A stretch of DNA of 64,000 bases from Thalassotalea_B piscium_A (GTDB lineage: Bacteria; Pseudomonadota; Gammaproteobacteria; Enterobacterales; Alteromonadaceae), in the NCBI GenBank assembly GCA_049347715.1, contig CP186339.1, forward strand, positions 3,038,001-3,102,000, written 5' to 3'. The translations under genes were made by a program, and so were the position numbers. How positions within the stretch are numbered: position 1 is the first letter of the stretch; every line of letters begins with the position of its first letter. The notes beneath the pieces are model-generated. The model did no database searches and had not been told where the DNA came from. It saw nothing but the letters and a program-made list of their open reading frames with translations. This document shows, one piece after another, positions 50,571-60,157 of the stretch.

Positions 50571-51728
50571 ATGAATATGTTAAGCCCCTTTATTGTAGAA
50601 CAACACCAAGAAAGCAAAAATTTATTTCTTGAACGCTATCCTGCTAACCAAGTTAATCGCAGTTTACAGGCGTGGGATGCCGCAGATGAATATATTGCTA
50701 ATTATGTTACAGAAAACCAACTTCTTTCTAGTGACAGTCATATTGTTATTTTTAATGATAATTTTGGTGCTTTAGCCGCCAATTTTAAAGATCATCAAAT
50801 AAGTAGTATTTCTGACTCGATTATTAGTACTCAAGGTTTACTTCATAACTTTGAGATTAACCATCTACCTTTAGAACAATTAACCTGTTTAACTAGCTTA
50901 GATCCACTTCCGACAAATGCTTCAATTATCTTGTATAAAATTCCCAAAAATAAAGCGTTATTGATTGAACAGCTTATTAAAATTAAACAGACAGTTGCTG
51001 AAAACACGCTATTTATCGCCGCCGATAAAGCCAAAAACATTCAAAAATCAACATTGGCTTTATTTGAAAAATATTTAGGGGAAACAACAACATCTCTAGC
51101 AGTTAAGAAGGCTCGTTTAGTTTTTTGCCAACTCAATAATGAACAAACTTATCAGATACCTGCGCCGGTAACATGGTCGCTTACCTCACCCAAATTATCA
51201 GTTAGCAACCTCGCCAATGTATTTGCACGAGAAAAGCTAGATATAGGCGCACGCCACTTTATTGAGCACTTAGGCGAAGTAAAAAAATACAAAGACATCA
51301 TTGATTTGGGGTGTGGTAATGGTGTTGTTGGGCTCACTATTTTAGCGCAAAACCCACAGGCTCATATTACCTTTGTTGATGAATCCTATATGGCAGTAGC
51401 CTCAGCTAAGCTTAATGTTGAAAATAATTTCCCAGAGCTTTTAGCTCAATGCAGATTTATTACGAATGATTGCTTAACCGATGTTGAAAGTTCAAGTGCT
51501 GATGCCATCTATTGTAACCCTCCTTTTCATCAACAAAATGCCGTTACCGATCATATCGCCTGGCAAATGTTCAAAGATAGTTACAAAGTATTAAGAAAAA
51601 ATGGTGAATTACGCATTGTCGGAAATAGGCAGCTTGGTTACCATATAAAAATGAAACGACTCTTTGGTAACAATCAGCTGATCGCGAGCGATAATAAATT
51701 TGTTACTTTATCTTCACTTAAAAAATAA
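50571..51728 (+). CDS. rlmG: 23S rRNA (guanine-1835 N2)-methyltransferase RlmG
   Basis: A 385-residue SAM methyltransferase that makes m2G at position 1835 of 23S rRNA. An N-terminal domain of about 200 residues, a degenerate methyltransferase fold (LQAWDAADEYI near the start), precedes the active domain with SAM motif IIDLGCGNGVVGL, acidic VDES, and catalytic NPPF in IYCNPPFHQ, then GNRQLGYH. This two-domain layout is that of RlmG and RsmC; the sequence and start fit RlmG. It is divergent from the AlkB-like gene, 73 bp away. Confidence 0.9.
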   Translation: MNMLSPFIVEQHQESKNLFLERYPANQVNRSLQAWDAADEYIANYVTENQLLSSDSHIVIFNDNFGALAANFKDHQISSISDSIISTQGLLHNFEINHLPLEQLTCLTSLDPLPTNASIILYKIPKNKALLIEQLIKIKQTVAENTLFIAADKAKNIQKSTLALFEKYLGETTTSLAVKKARLVFCQLNNEQTYQIPAPVTWSLTSPKLSVSNLANVFAREKLDIGARHFIEHLGEVKKYKDIIDLGCGNGVVGLTILAQNPQAHITFVDESYMAVASAKLNVENNFPELLAQCRFITNDCLTDVESSSADAIYCNPPFHQQNAVTDHIAWQMFKDSYKVLRKNGELRIVGNRQLGYHIKMKRLFGNNQLIASDNKFVTLSSLKK

Positions 51729-51740
51729 GCGCTAAATCAC

Positions 51741-52316
51741 ATGATAAAACCACACATTTTACTTCGTTCTAGTCTCATTGCCTTATTTCTTCTCCTCAGT
51801 GCCTGCACTAGTAATATTAAGCATCTGGTTATTGCGCCTGAGATTCTTACTTCAAGCAATCCTCAGATATCAACACAAGCTATAAGTATTACCACAAGTG
51901 ATTTAAGATCTGCATCACACATTCTTCAAATAGTAAAAGAAGATAAAGCGGCAGAACTAATAACAAGCCAAGGCTCTTTGGCTGAAATTATTGATAGCGC
52001 TTTACGTTCAGCCTATCAAAAGTCTGGCGTACAAGTGAGTCCTTCTGCCAACAATGTGATTAATGTTGCTATTAATAAAGCATTAATCAACGTTAATCAA
52101 AGTATGCTTAAATATACGGCTAATACGGCAATAGAGTTGAGTGTTCGAACCAATAACGGTGAGAAAACTTTAACTAAAACTTACCGCAGTTCAGGCACAA
52201 GTAACGGACCATTAAAAGCGGATATTGCTGTGCTTGAACGCGACTTTAATCAACAACTGAGTAAACTCATTGTTAACATTATTAATGATCCACAGTTAAT
52301 TGCATTTATGAGATAA
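51741..52316 (+). CDS. yajG: YajG family lipoprotein
   Basis: A 191-residue lipoprotein; the signal peptide ends at lipobox LSAC (Cys near residue 22). The mature part matches the YajG family: LVIAPEI, ISITTSDLRSASHIL, an AEIIDSALRSAYQKSGVQV segment and the C-terminal DFNQQLSKLIVNIINDPQLIAFM. YajG proteins are outer-membrane lipoproteins of unclear role, in E. coli next to ampG, and here also followed by an AmpG-like transporter about 1.3 kb on. It is 12 bp after rlmG. Confidence 0.85.
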   Translation: MIKPHILLRSSLIALFLLLSACTSNIKHLVIAPEILTSSNPQISTQAISITTSDLRSASHILQIVKEDKAAELITSQGSLAEIIDSALRSAYQKSGVQVSPSANNVINVAINKALINVNQSMLKYTANTAIELSVRTNNGEKTLTKTYRSSGTSNGPLKADIAVLERDFNQQLSKLIVNIINDPQLIAFMR

Positions 52317-52319
52317 AAC

Positions 52320-52901
52320 ATGAAAAAGCTTTTTATATTATTACTACTGTTAAATTTCCATGCAATGGCGAAAAATCTGGCTATCGACCCTGATAACCTT
52401 TACCCCCAGGTCAAATTTGAAACCTCTAAAGGGATAATTGTTGTTGAACTAGATCGTGTTCGCGCGCCAATCACAGTAGATAACTTTTTAACCTATGTAG
52501 TAAGCGGTGAATATAATAATACGATCTTCCACCGAGTCATTGCCGACTTTATTGTGCAAGGTGGTGGTTATGATAGCAATTTCACACTCAAAAAAGTAAA
52601 TGACAACATTGTTAATGAATCAGGTAATGGTTTAAAAAATGCCCTTGGTACTATTGCGATGGCAAAAGAAAATCAACCACATACAGCAAACAGACAATTC
52701 TTCTTTAATGCCGCTGACAATGCCAGTTTAGATCCTGGTAGACACTGGGGATATACTGTTTTTGGTAATATCATCGAAGGCGAAGACGTCATGCTTGAAA
52801 TGGCGAAAGTAAAAACCGATTACAGTGACGACATCGGATGGGATGACGTACCTGTTGAACCTATCATACTAATAAAAGCAACTTTATTAGCAGCCGAGTA
52901 A
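52320..52901 (+). CDS. Periplasmic peptidyl-prolyl cis-trans isomerase, cyclophilin type
   Basis: A 193-residue cyclophilin with a signal peptide (about residues 1-17, ending AMAKN), so it acts in the periplasm like E. coli PpiA. Catalytic and substrate-binding residues: TIFHRVIADFIVQGGG (the Arg of the active site), GTIAMAKENQPHTANRQFFFN (Gln/Phe), and GRHWGYTVFGNIIEGEDVM (Trp). It starts three bases after the yajG-like stop, in one unit with rlmG and yajG. Confidence 0.92.
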   Translation: MKKLFILLLLLNFHAMAKNLAIDPDNLYPQVKFETSKGIIVVELDRVRAPITVDNFLTYVVSGEYNNTIFHRVIADFIVQGGGYDSNFTLKKVNDNIVNESGNGLKNALGTIAMAKENQPHTANRQFFFNAADNASLDPGRHWGYTVFGNIIEGEDVMLEMAKVKTDYSDDIGWDDVPVEPIILIKATLLAAE

Positions 52902-53180
52902 TAATTGGCTAATTGTGCTAAAATATTAATAGTCAAAACACAATGTGTTACATAATTAGGGCAATCTTTTTCCCTATCTTCTTTGACAAGCGCGAGTTTA
53001 TCTACGATAACTTACTTAGCAATAGACAAAAGTATAATACCTAATGACGTTAATATTTGTCTAATTCACAAGTATTGAATGTAATCAGCACAAATAAGAA
53101 AAACAACAATCTTGCTACATACTACAATTTAGTATTTTTCTTTTTTTTATATTTTCTGTCATATGTTTTTGGGGTTTGAA

Positions 53181-53510
53181 ATGATAATTGAGCAGTTTAT
53201 CAATGAAAAAGTCACACAAATCAGTGCCTACACCAATGCTGTTATTGGAAAAACCATTCACTATACGGAATTAGATCGTTTTGTTGTTGATACCATGGAA
53301 GAATGGACCTTATTACAAGTTATTGATGAGACACCAAGCAGTGCTAAAGAACGTGTTTTTTGGCATATCATTCATCTGTTATGTTTGCATGGTGCACAAG
53401 GTCTGAAACATAATTTATTTTTAAAAGTCGAAATTAAAACCTGCATTGATTTTGTCAATGGCATTGGTAGCTATCCGATCGACTGTGTTGGTTGGCGTCC
53501 TATACCTTAA
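53181..53510 (+). CDS. Hypothetical protein, 109 aa
   Basis: A 109-residue soluble protein beginning MIIEQFINEKVTQIS. It is mostly helical, with a HIIHLLCLHGAQGLKHNLFL segment rich in His and two further Cys near the C-terminus. I do not recognise the family. The frame has an ATG at 53163, but GGGG lies six bases before the ATG at 53181, which I prefer. It stands alone, 279 bp after the cyclophilin gene; that gap holds nothing recognisable. Confidence 0.65.
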   Translation: MIIEQFINEKVTQISAYTNAVIGKTIHYTELDRFVVDTMEEWTLLQVIDETPSSAKERVFWHIIHLLCLHGAQGLKHNLFLKVEIKTCIDFVNGIGSYPIDCVGWRPIP

Positions 53511-53648
53511 TTACCGGAAAATATTTTTCTATTTTAGGTGTAAATAGTATTCCTTAAATATTAAACTTCTGTTCCCCCCTACATTTTGTTAGCCTATATC
53601 TTTTCTTCTATATACCCTTATGCGTATGTATTTCATTAGGCTTTAATT

Positions 53649-54902
53649 ATGCACTCTCCTACTTTCAAGCAAGCTATTTTTAACAAGCATATGCTCATTT
53701 GTATATTTACAGGGTTTAGTTCTGGCTTACCGCTTTTCATCTTATATCAATTAGTCCCTGGATGGCTTCGTTCTGAAGGCGTGAGTTTAGCCGAAATCGG
53801 TTTATTTTCCTTAATTGGCATTCCTTACGTATGGAAATTCATTTGGTCGCCTTTAATGGATAGATACTCTTTACCTTTTTTTGGCCGCCGCAGGAGTTGG
53901 ATGCTATTTACTCAACTCTTTCTCTTAATTACCATAGCCTCATTTGGTTTCTTAGACCCAAAAACAAATATTTGGACAGTAGCCTACCTTGCTGCTGCCG
54001 TGGCGTTTTTTAGTGCAAGTCAAGATATTGTACTCGATGCATATCGTAGAGAATTATTACTCGACCATGAATTAGGCTTAGGTAATTCTATTCATGTCCA
54101 AGCTTATCGACTCTCCGGATTAGTTCCAGGCTCATTAGCCTTTATTTTGGCTGATCATATTAGCTGGCAATCGGTTTTTTTAGTTGTCGCAGCTTTCATG
54201 TTGGTGGGCTTATTACTTACATGCTTTATTAAAGAAAAAGATTCTTCAAAACTCCAACCTAAAACCTTGCAAGAGGCCGTTGTTTTACCCTTTAAAGATT
54301 TTATAAATAGAGAAGGCGTAAAGTCTGCACTTCAGATTTTAATGTTCCTTTTCCTTTATAAGCTTGGTGATAATATGGCAACAGCTTTACAAACCCCCTT
54401 TTTTATTGACCTTGGCTTTAGTAAAACAGAAATAGGTGTAGTAGCTAAAACCTCATCGCTAATAGCCATGACAATAGGTCTAGCTGTCGGTGGGATTGTA
54501 ATGATTAAACTGAGTATCAACCGGGCACTATGGTTGTTTGGTTTTGTGCAAATTATAAGTATTTTAGGTTTTGCCGCCTTAGCTGAAATCGGCCACAATA
54601 CATTTGCCCTGGCTTTCGCCATGGGATTTGAATATTTAGGTGTTGGATTAGGGACCGCGGCATTCACCGCCTTTATCGCTAAAGCGACGAATCCTGCTTT
54701 TGCTGCCACACAATTTGCTTTGTTTACAGCATTAACCGCACTACCTCGCACCTTTGCTAATGCCACTACAGGACTGATTGTTGAACAGGTAGGTTGGACC
54801 AACTTTTACTTTATTTGTACCGCATTAGCGATACCAGGGATGTTGATGCTTTTTAAAATAGCACCATGGAATAGTAAAGATAAACAAGCGATAGCTCACT
54901 AA
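53649..54902 (+). CDS. AmpG-like major facilitator transporter
   Basis: A 417-residue membrane carrier with about 12 helices. The AmpG signature is clear: FSSGLPLFILYQLVPGWLRSEG, IGLFSLIGIPYVWKFIWSPLMDRY, the FGRRRSW loop, SQDIVLDAYRRELL and the C-terminal PRTFANATTGLIVEQVGW. AmpG imports anhydro-muropeptides for cell-wall recycling and beta-lactamase induction. E. coli AmpG is longer (491, 14 helices), so this shorter member may carry a related sugar or peptide. The yajG-like gene nearby strengthens the AmpG link. Confidence 0.85.
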   Translation: MHSPTFKQAIFNKHMLICIFTGFSSGLPLFILYQLVPGWLRSEGVSLAEIGLFSLIGIPYVWKFIWSPLMDRYSLPFFGRRRSWMLFTQLFLLITIASFGFLDPKTNIWTVAYLAAAVAFFSASQDIVLDAYRRELLLDHELGLGNSIHVQAYRLSGLVPGSLAFILADHISWQSVFLVVAAFMLVGLLLTCFIKEKDSSKLQPKTLQEAVVLPFKDFINREGVKSALQILMFLFLYKLGDNMATALQTPFFIDLGFSKTEIGVVAKTSSLIAMTIGLAVGGIVMIKLSINRALWLFGFVQIISILGFAALAEIGHNTFALAFAMGFEYLGVGLGTAAFTAFIAKATNPAFAATQFALFTALTALPRTFANATTGLIVEQVGWTNFYFICTALAIPGMLMLFKIAPWNSKDKQAIAH

Positions 54903-54987
54903 TCAGTTAAAATACTATTGAAATGGATTCGCGATAGTTAACAATTTAACTTATGATATTGAAATAACTTTAATAAATGAATTTATA

Positions 54988-55158
54988 ATGATCAAACTGT
55001 TTTTTTTATTACCGATAATTATGTGTGGCATCTGGTGGTGGTTTTTAACCAACCGAGGTTATACATTAAAAGATGGCCTTAGAGGCTTTATCTATATCAT
55101 TACTTTTAACGCGATTATTATTGGCTTTTTCATTTTAATGCTGTTCGTTACTCATTAA
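54988..55158 (+). CDS. Small membrane protein, 56 aa
   Basis: A 56-residue protein with two membrane helices: LFFLLPIIMCGIWWWFL (about 4-20) and IYIITFNAIIIGFFILMLFV (about 35-54), joined by the charged loop TNRGYTLKDGLRG. The frame ends 22 bp before a strong terminator, and the start lies 85 bp after the AmpG-like gene on the same strand, so it may be in that unit. The start lacks a clear ribosome-binding site. I do not recognise the family. Confidence 0.65.
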   Translation: MIKLFFLLPIIMCGIWWWFLTNRGYTLKDGLRGFIYIITFNAIIIGFFILMLFVTH

Positions 55159-55180
55159 TACAGTCTTTACCTACGCCATA

Positions 55181-55213
55181 AAAAAACCTTAATAGCAGTT
55201 ATTAAGGTTTTTT
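55181..55213. terminator. Bidirectional terminator
   Basis: A 14-bp perfect stem AAAAAACCTTAATA/TATTAAGGTTTTTT (55181-55194 with 55200-55213), loop GCAGT, lies between the convergent 56-aa gene and the DUF1232 gene. Confidence 0.9.
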
Positions 55214-55239
55214 TAGTTATAAGCTGAGCTAAATAACAA

Positions 55240-55785
55240 CTAAAATATTGAACGGAATGAAGAACCACCACGGTGTAAACTTCTTCTTTTGTTACGCATA
55301 CGGCTATGTAATTCACGTCTTTTAGACTCTAACCATTGATCACGAGTTACGTTCGTATCTCTGCGACTTTCTTCACGTTCGCGGTATGCACAAAAATCTT
55401 CAAATGCACTAATGTCTTCCTTTAATTCAGTCACTACTAATTCAATCATAATAGCGTCATCTAAAAAGCCTAAAACTGGTATATGATCAGGCACCAAATC
55501 TTCTGGATCACTAAAATAAGCGAGAGCACTTAATACATCTGATTTCTCTTCATCAGGTATCTGCCATTCATTGTCTTCTATCATCGCTACCAATGTTTCT
55601 AGTTTCTTGATCCGATCACTAACAAAAGGCGGTACTTCAATACTAATAGATTGACTTAACTTTTTAGCATTCGCTAAAATGTCTTGCTCACTAAGCTTTT
55701 TGGCACCATCTTGCGCTTTGCGCATTACATCCCGAAAGTGTTCTAAATCAGATTCTTTTAACTCGAAAGTGACTTCAAAGGCCAT
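55240..55785 (-). CDS. YkvA family (DUF1232) protein
   Basis: A 181-residue protein whose middle (about residues 75-125) is the DUF1232 domain: VLSALAYFSDPEDLVPDHIPVLGFLDDAIMIELV. The N-terminal part is helical and acidic; the C-terminal 45 residues are strongly basic (RREESRR-like, SKRRELHSRMRNKRR) and could bind nucleic acid or acidic lipid. The role of the family is unknown. Confidence 0.85.
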   Translation of the reverse strand: MAFEVTFELKESDLEHFRDVMRKAQDGAKKLSEQDILANAKKLSQSISIEVPPFVSDRIKKLETLVAMIEDNEWQIPDEEKSDVLSALAYFSDPEDLVPDHIPVLGFLDDAIMIELVVTELKEDISAFEDFCAYREREESRRDTNVTRDQWLESKRRELHSRMRNKRRSLHRGGSSFRSIF

Positions 55786-55971
55786 TTTAATTCTCCTAGG
55801 TTGGCATTTTTTTATGCATAGTATTTAATTTAACAGAACATTCCTATTACATCACTATAGATATTTATTTTTTTACATTTAATTCACATTTACCGATTAA
55901 AGCTAAGTACCTTGAATTATACATGCTAGTATTTTACCAATTTTTAAATTTCTACTAATAAAAAATAAAAT

Positions 55972-57219
55972 ATGAACGCAACGCTCGATAAAAAAGACAT
56001 TGAACACGAAGAAACGCAAGAGAAAACCTGTGAAAACTGTCATGCCAAGGTGGTAGGCACATATTGCGGTGAATGTGGTCAATCTACCGAATCAAGTTTA
56101 AAATACTTTTGGAGTGTTATTCTACATTTGCTTGATGATATTTTTAGTTTTGACTCGCGCGCCAGCCGCACTCTTTTTCCTTTATTATTAAATCCGGGCT
56201 TTTTAACAAAAGAGTACATCGCGGGTCGTCGTGTTCACTATGTACCACCATTAAGACTTTACCTTTTTATTAGCATCATTTTTTTCTTATCACTAAAGTT
56301 TTTTATTGATAATGGCTTTACCCAAGCCAACGAAGAAAAGGGAAAAGTGACCACTACTACTCAACAAATAGATAAAGCACTAGTTGCATTAAATACACTA
56401 CCAAACGGCGCGTCTGAAGAATTATTAGCAAAAATCACAGAAAATAAAGCACAATTAAACCAATACAAGGATCTTCTATCAGAAAACCAAGATAAAGAGG
56501 TCATTCAAGCAACAATTGACCTTGCAAAGCTAGAATTAATTAAAATAAATACCTCTTCAGGATTATCGACAACTGAACAAAAAAAATATGATGAGTTAAA
56601 AGAATATATACGCCAATTCAACGCCAATAATACAGAGGCGGAAACACAAGCAAAGAAAGAAAAGAAAAGAATATCTATTAGCAACAATGCTGATGGGAGT
56701 TTCTCTATTGCATCACTTTCAGAGAAGAATAATAAAATTTTACAAGCTAAAGCCGATGAATTAGAAACAAAAGCCAATGAACTACTGACCACCTCGCCAG
56801 AAAAACTTATTCGTGAAGTAGTAAGTAAATTACCACAAATAATGTTTGTGGTACTGCCTTTATTTGCATTGTTATTAAAAGTGATTTACCTATTTTCCAA
56901 CCGTCTTTATATGGAACACTTAACAGTAGCCTTACATAGCCATAGTTTTATATTTTTAGCTATTCTCATCATTGAAATAATCGACATTCCTCTAGATGCC
57001 TTAACAAATTCTTCAGGTTGGGTAACTAATATCCTACAAACACTCAAATTTTGTCTCTTATGTTGGATACCTATATATTTGTTTGCTATGCAAAAACGGG
57101 TTTACAAACAGGGATATGTAATCACTTTCATTAAATATTTTTTGGTAGGCATACTTTATATTTTGTTGTTAACTACAGCGGCTGTTGTAGCATTTGTTTG
57201 GGGATTATTGAGTATTTAA
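55972..57219 (+). CDS. DUF3667 family zinc-ribbon membrane protein
   Basis: A 415-residue membrane protein. The N-terminus has a zinc ribbon with two Cys pairs, CENCHAK and CGECGQ (about residues 20-37). Then comes FSFDSRASRTLFPLLLNPGFLTKEYIAGRRVHYVPPLRLYLFISIIFF, the DUF3667 signature, with a first membrane helix (about 93-110). Residues 120-275 form a long charged region with coiled-coil character (KKEKKRIS, ADELETKANEL). Four further helices end the chain. The function is unknown. Confidence 0.85.
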   Translation: MNATLDKKDIEHEETQEKTCENCHAKVVGTYCGECGQSTESSLKYFWSVILHLLDDIFSFDSRASRTLFPLLLNPGFLTKEYIAGRRVHYVPPLRLYLFISIIFFLSLKFFIDNGFTQANEEKGKVTTTTQQIDKALVALNTLPNGASEELLAKITENKAQLNQYKDLLSENQDKEVIQATIDLAKLELIKINTSSGLSTTEQKKYDELKEYIRQFNANNTEAETQAKKEKKRISISNNADGSFSIASLSEKNNKILQAKADELETKANELLTTSPEKLIREVVSKLPQIMFVVLPLFALLLKVIYLFSNRLYMEHLTVALHSHSFIFLAILIIEIIDIPLDALTNSSGWVTNILQTLKFCLLCWIPIYLFAMQKRVYKQGYVITFIKYFLVGILYILLLTTAAVVAFVWGLLSI

Positions 57220-57247
57220 CGTCGCATCACACTAACGCTGACCATAA

Positions 57248-57280
57248 AAAAAGCTAATGAATTACATTCATTAGCTTTTT
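57248..57280. terminator. Bidirectional terminator between the DUF3667 gene and lysS
   Basis: A 12-bp stem AAGCTAATGAAT/ATTCATTAGCTT (57251-57262 with 57266-57277), loop TAC, with A and T runs on both sides. Confidence 0.9.
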
Positions 57281-57317
57281 ATTGTGACTGTCTATTCCAG
57301 ACTACTACTGAGTAAAA

Positions 57318-58874
57318 TTACTCAGATAAAGGTCTCATGTGTGGGAATAAAATGACATCTTTAATAGTAGGCGAATCGGTAAACAACATTACAAGCCTAT
57401 CAATACCAATACCTTCACCCGCCGTTGGTGGTAAACCGTATTCAAGTGCAGTTATATAGTCTTCGTCAAAATGCATGGCTTCGTCATCACCAGCATCTTT
57501 CTCTTCTACTTGTCTTTTAAAGCGCGCTGCTTGATCTTCTGCATCATTCAACTCAGAAAAACCATTAGCAAGTTCACGACCACCAACGAAAAATTCAAAA
57601 CGGTCAGTGATAAAAGGGTTATCGTCATTACGACGAGCAAGAGGTGATACCTCCCACGGATATTCAGTAATAAATGTAGGTTGATCTAATAAATGCTCTG
57701 CAACTTCTTCAAATATTTCACAAATATATTTACCCGCTCCCCAGACTTTAGCAGCCTCAGTTTCTTTTACACCCACTTTTTTAGCCATAGCTTTAAGGGC
57801 ATCAAAATTGGCTTCAGGGTCACGTAGTATCGCTTCATCTAATACATCACCGTATGCTTCATTGCCATATTTCAAAATAGCATCAACCATTGATAAGCGT
57901 TCAAAAGGTTTACCAAAGTCATAGAATTTTTCTTCAACAACTTCACCCTCAGCATTTTTCACTGTATTACGAATAACACTGGTACCCATCACGTCTTCAG
58001 CTAATGTACGTAACATGTCTTCAGTTAAGTTCATAAGATCATGATAATCAGCATAAGCCTGATAAAATTCAATCATAGTAAATTCAGGGTTATGACGCGT
58101 AGATAAACCTTCATTACGGAAGTTACGATTGATCTCAAAAACTTTTTCAAAACCACCGACAACTAAACGTTTTAAATATAATTCAGGTGCTATACGCATG
58201 AACATTTCAATATCTAAAGCATTATGGAAAGTCGTAAAAGGTTTAGCTGTTGCTCCACCAGGAATAGTTTGAAGCATTGGTGTTTCTACTTCCATGAAAT
58301 CACGCTCTGTTAAAAACTTACGAATACCATCAACGATTCTTGAACGAATTTTAAAAGTATTACGCGTATCTTCATTGATAATTAAATCAACATAACGTTG
58401 GCGATATTTAGTTTCTTGATCAGATAAGCCATGAAATTTTTCAGGTAACGGACGTAGCGATTTAGTTAATAATTCATAGTGTTCCATATTAACGTATAAA
58501 TCACCTTTACCCGATTTATGTAGCGTTCCTGTTACACCAATAATATCGCCAATATCTAAAACACCCCATCGTGCTTTAATATCTTTTTGTACGGTTTTAT
58601 TTGAGTAAGTTTGAATTCGCCCAGTCATGTCTTGTAAAACAAGAAACGGACCACGTTTTGCCATGATACGACCTGCGATACTATAAACGTCAGTTTCACC
58701 TTCTAACGTTTCCTTATCTTTTTCACCGTGCGCCTTTTGTAAGTCAGCTGCGTAGTGCTTTCGGTCAAATTTATTTGGATGACCATTTGCTGGACAATTT
58801 TCTCTGATTTGCGCTAATTTGCCTCGACGTTCGGCAATTAATTTGTTTTCGTCTTTGTTTGCTTGGTCTGTCAT
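57318..58874 (-). CDS. lysS: Lysyl-tRNA synthetase (class II)
   Basis: A 518-residue synthetase for tRNA-Lys (E. coli 505). An OB-fold anticodon domain (about 70-155) precedes the catalytic core with motif 1 (FLTERDFMEVETPML), motif 2 (RNEGLSTRHNPEFTMIEFY) and motif 3 (GEGIGIDRLVML). The frame is open to 58907, but GGA lies before the ATG at 58874 and homologues begin near MTDQANKDENK. It is the last gene of dsbC-recJ-prfB-lysS. Confidence 0.97.
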   Translation of the reverse strand: MTDQANKDENKLIAERRGKLAQIRENCPANGHPNKFDRKHYAADLQKAHGEKDKETLEGETDVYSIAGRIMAKRGPFLVLQDMTGRIQTYSNKTVQKDIKARWGVLDIGDIIGVTGTLHKSGKGDLYVNMEHYELLTKSLRPLPEKFHGLSDQETKYRQRYVDLIINEDTRNTFKIRSRIVDGIRKFLTERDFMEVETPMLQTIPGGATAKPFTTFHNALDIEMFMRIAPELYLKRLVVGGFEKVFEINRNFRNEGLSTRHNPEFTMIEFYQAYADYHDLMNLTEDMLRTLAEDVMGTSVIRNTVKNAEGEVVEEKFYDFGKPFERLSMVDAILKYGNEAYGDVLDEAILRDPEANFDALKAMAKKVGVKETEAAKVWGAGKYICEIFEEVAEHLLDQPTFITEYPWEVSPLARRNDDNPFITDRFEFFVGGRELANGFSELNDAEDQAARFKRQVEEKDAGDDEAMHFDEDYITALEYGLPPTAGEGIGIDRLVMLFTDSPTIKDVILFPHMRPLSE

Positions 58875-58937
58875 CTTTTTTCCAAATAAAGAGCTTTTGC
58901 TCATCAATCAACGTTAAATTAAAATAGTTTTACTAGT

Positions 58938-60036
58938 CTATAAACCTGACTTCAGTGATGCTTCAATAAACTTGTCTAAATCACCATCTAATACCGCTTG
59001 AGTATTACGATTTTCTATTCCCGTGCGTAAATCTTTAATTCGGCTATCATCTAATACATAAGAGCGAATTTGACTACCCCAACCTATATCTGATTTACCT
59101 TCTTCTAATTCTTGCTTATCTTCATTTTGCTTTTGTATTTCAAGCTCATAAAGTTTTGCTTTCAATAACTTCATCGCCGCAGATCGATTTTTATGCTGAG
59201 AACGATCATTTTGACACTGTACAACTGCGCCTGTCGGTATATGCGTTATCCGTATTGCTGAATCGGTTTTATTGACATGTTGCCCACCGGCACCAGAGGC
59301 TCGATAAGTATCAACACGTAGATCAGCAGGATTAATATCTATTTCAATATTGTCGTCAATTTCAGGGTAAATAAATGCAGAAGCAAATGAAGTATGACGA
59401 CGGCCACTTGAGTCAAATGGTGATTTACGAACTAAACGATGAACCCCAGTTTCTGTGCGAAGCCAACCGTAGGCGTATTCACCTGAATACTTGATAGTAC
59501 AGCCTTTAATGCCAGCTACATCTCCATCGGTGATTTCTAATACTTCAACCTTAAAACCATGCGCTTCACCCCAACGTAAGTACATTCTCATTAGCATTTC
59601 AGCCCAATCTTGAGCTTCAGTACCGCCAGAGCCTGACTGTATGTCTAGGTAGCAATTGTTAGCGTCTTGTTCACCTGAAAACATACGGCGAAACTCTAAT
59701 TTATCTAAACTTTCGGCTAACGACTTAACTTCAGATTCAGCATCATTAAAGGTTTCTTCATCTTGTTCTTCTATTGCGAGCTCAACCAGCCCTTCAATAT
59801 CATCACAACCCACGTCTAGTTCATCAATTGTTTTAACAACCACTTCCAATGCCGAACGCTCTTTACCTAATGCTTGTGCGCGCTCAGGTTCATTCCAAAC
59901 ATCAGGTAATTCGAGTTCCCTTTCTACTTCAACTAAACGTTCACTTTTCTGATCGTAGTCAAAGGTACCCCCGAAGTAACTCTGTACGTTCGCGAATCTC
60001 TTTAATTTTATTTATTACCGGATTGACTTCAAACAT
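58938..60036 (-). CDS. prfB: Peptide chain release factor 2, with programmed +1 frameshift
   Basis: Release factor 2 ends translation at UGA and UAA. The gene is in two frames. Codons 1-25 run from the ATG at 60036 to CTT at 59964-59962, followed by an in-frame TGA (59961-59959). An AGGGGG Shine-Dalgarno-like stretch lies just upstream, so ribosomes slip +1 at CTTTGAC and read on from GAC at 59960 to a stop at 58938. The joined product is 365 residues, the same as E. coli RF2. The GGQ motif is in ASGAGGQHVNKTDS and the UGA-reading SPF in RKSPFDSSGRRH. The slip makes RF2 limit its own synthesis. Confidence 0.98.
59958..59972 (-). promoter_or_regulatory. prfB recoding site
   Basis: AGGGGG-like run (GGGGG), then TAC, then CTT TGA C, the conserved RF2 frameshift signal, differing from E. 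coli by TAC in place of TAT before CTT. Confidence 0.95.
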
Positions 60037-60157
60037 TGTTAGATTTATATCTTCTTATTACGAAATTAATAATTACTGTAATTAGTAAAAAATAGTGGCG
60101 CATTGTAGCGTAAATAAGCAGGCAAATAAATAATTGAATATCTGGAAAACAGACAAA

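Noticed and set aside
54356..54802. A 148-codon minus-strand frame
   Set aside because: It is the antisense shadow of the AmpG-like gene, with Ala/Val/Pro-rich low-complexity content typical of such shadows.
56505..56792. A 95-codon minus-strand frame
   Set aside because: Antisense to the coiled-coil part of the DUF3667 gene; no ribosome-binding site or family match.
59958..59961. An apparent premature stop in prfB
   Set aside because: It is the programmed RF2 frameshift site, complete with Shine-Dalgarno-like stretch and CTTTGAC, not a mutation.
59656..60085. Plus-strand frames of 98 and 78 codons opposite prfB
   Set aside because: Shadows of prfB, including its frameshift region; Ser-rich composition reflects the opposite strand.
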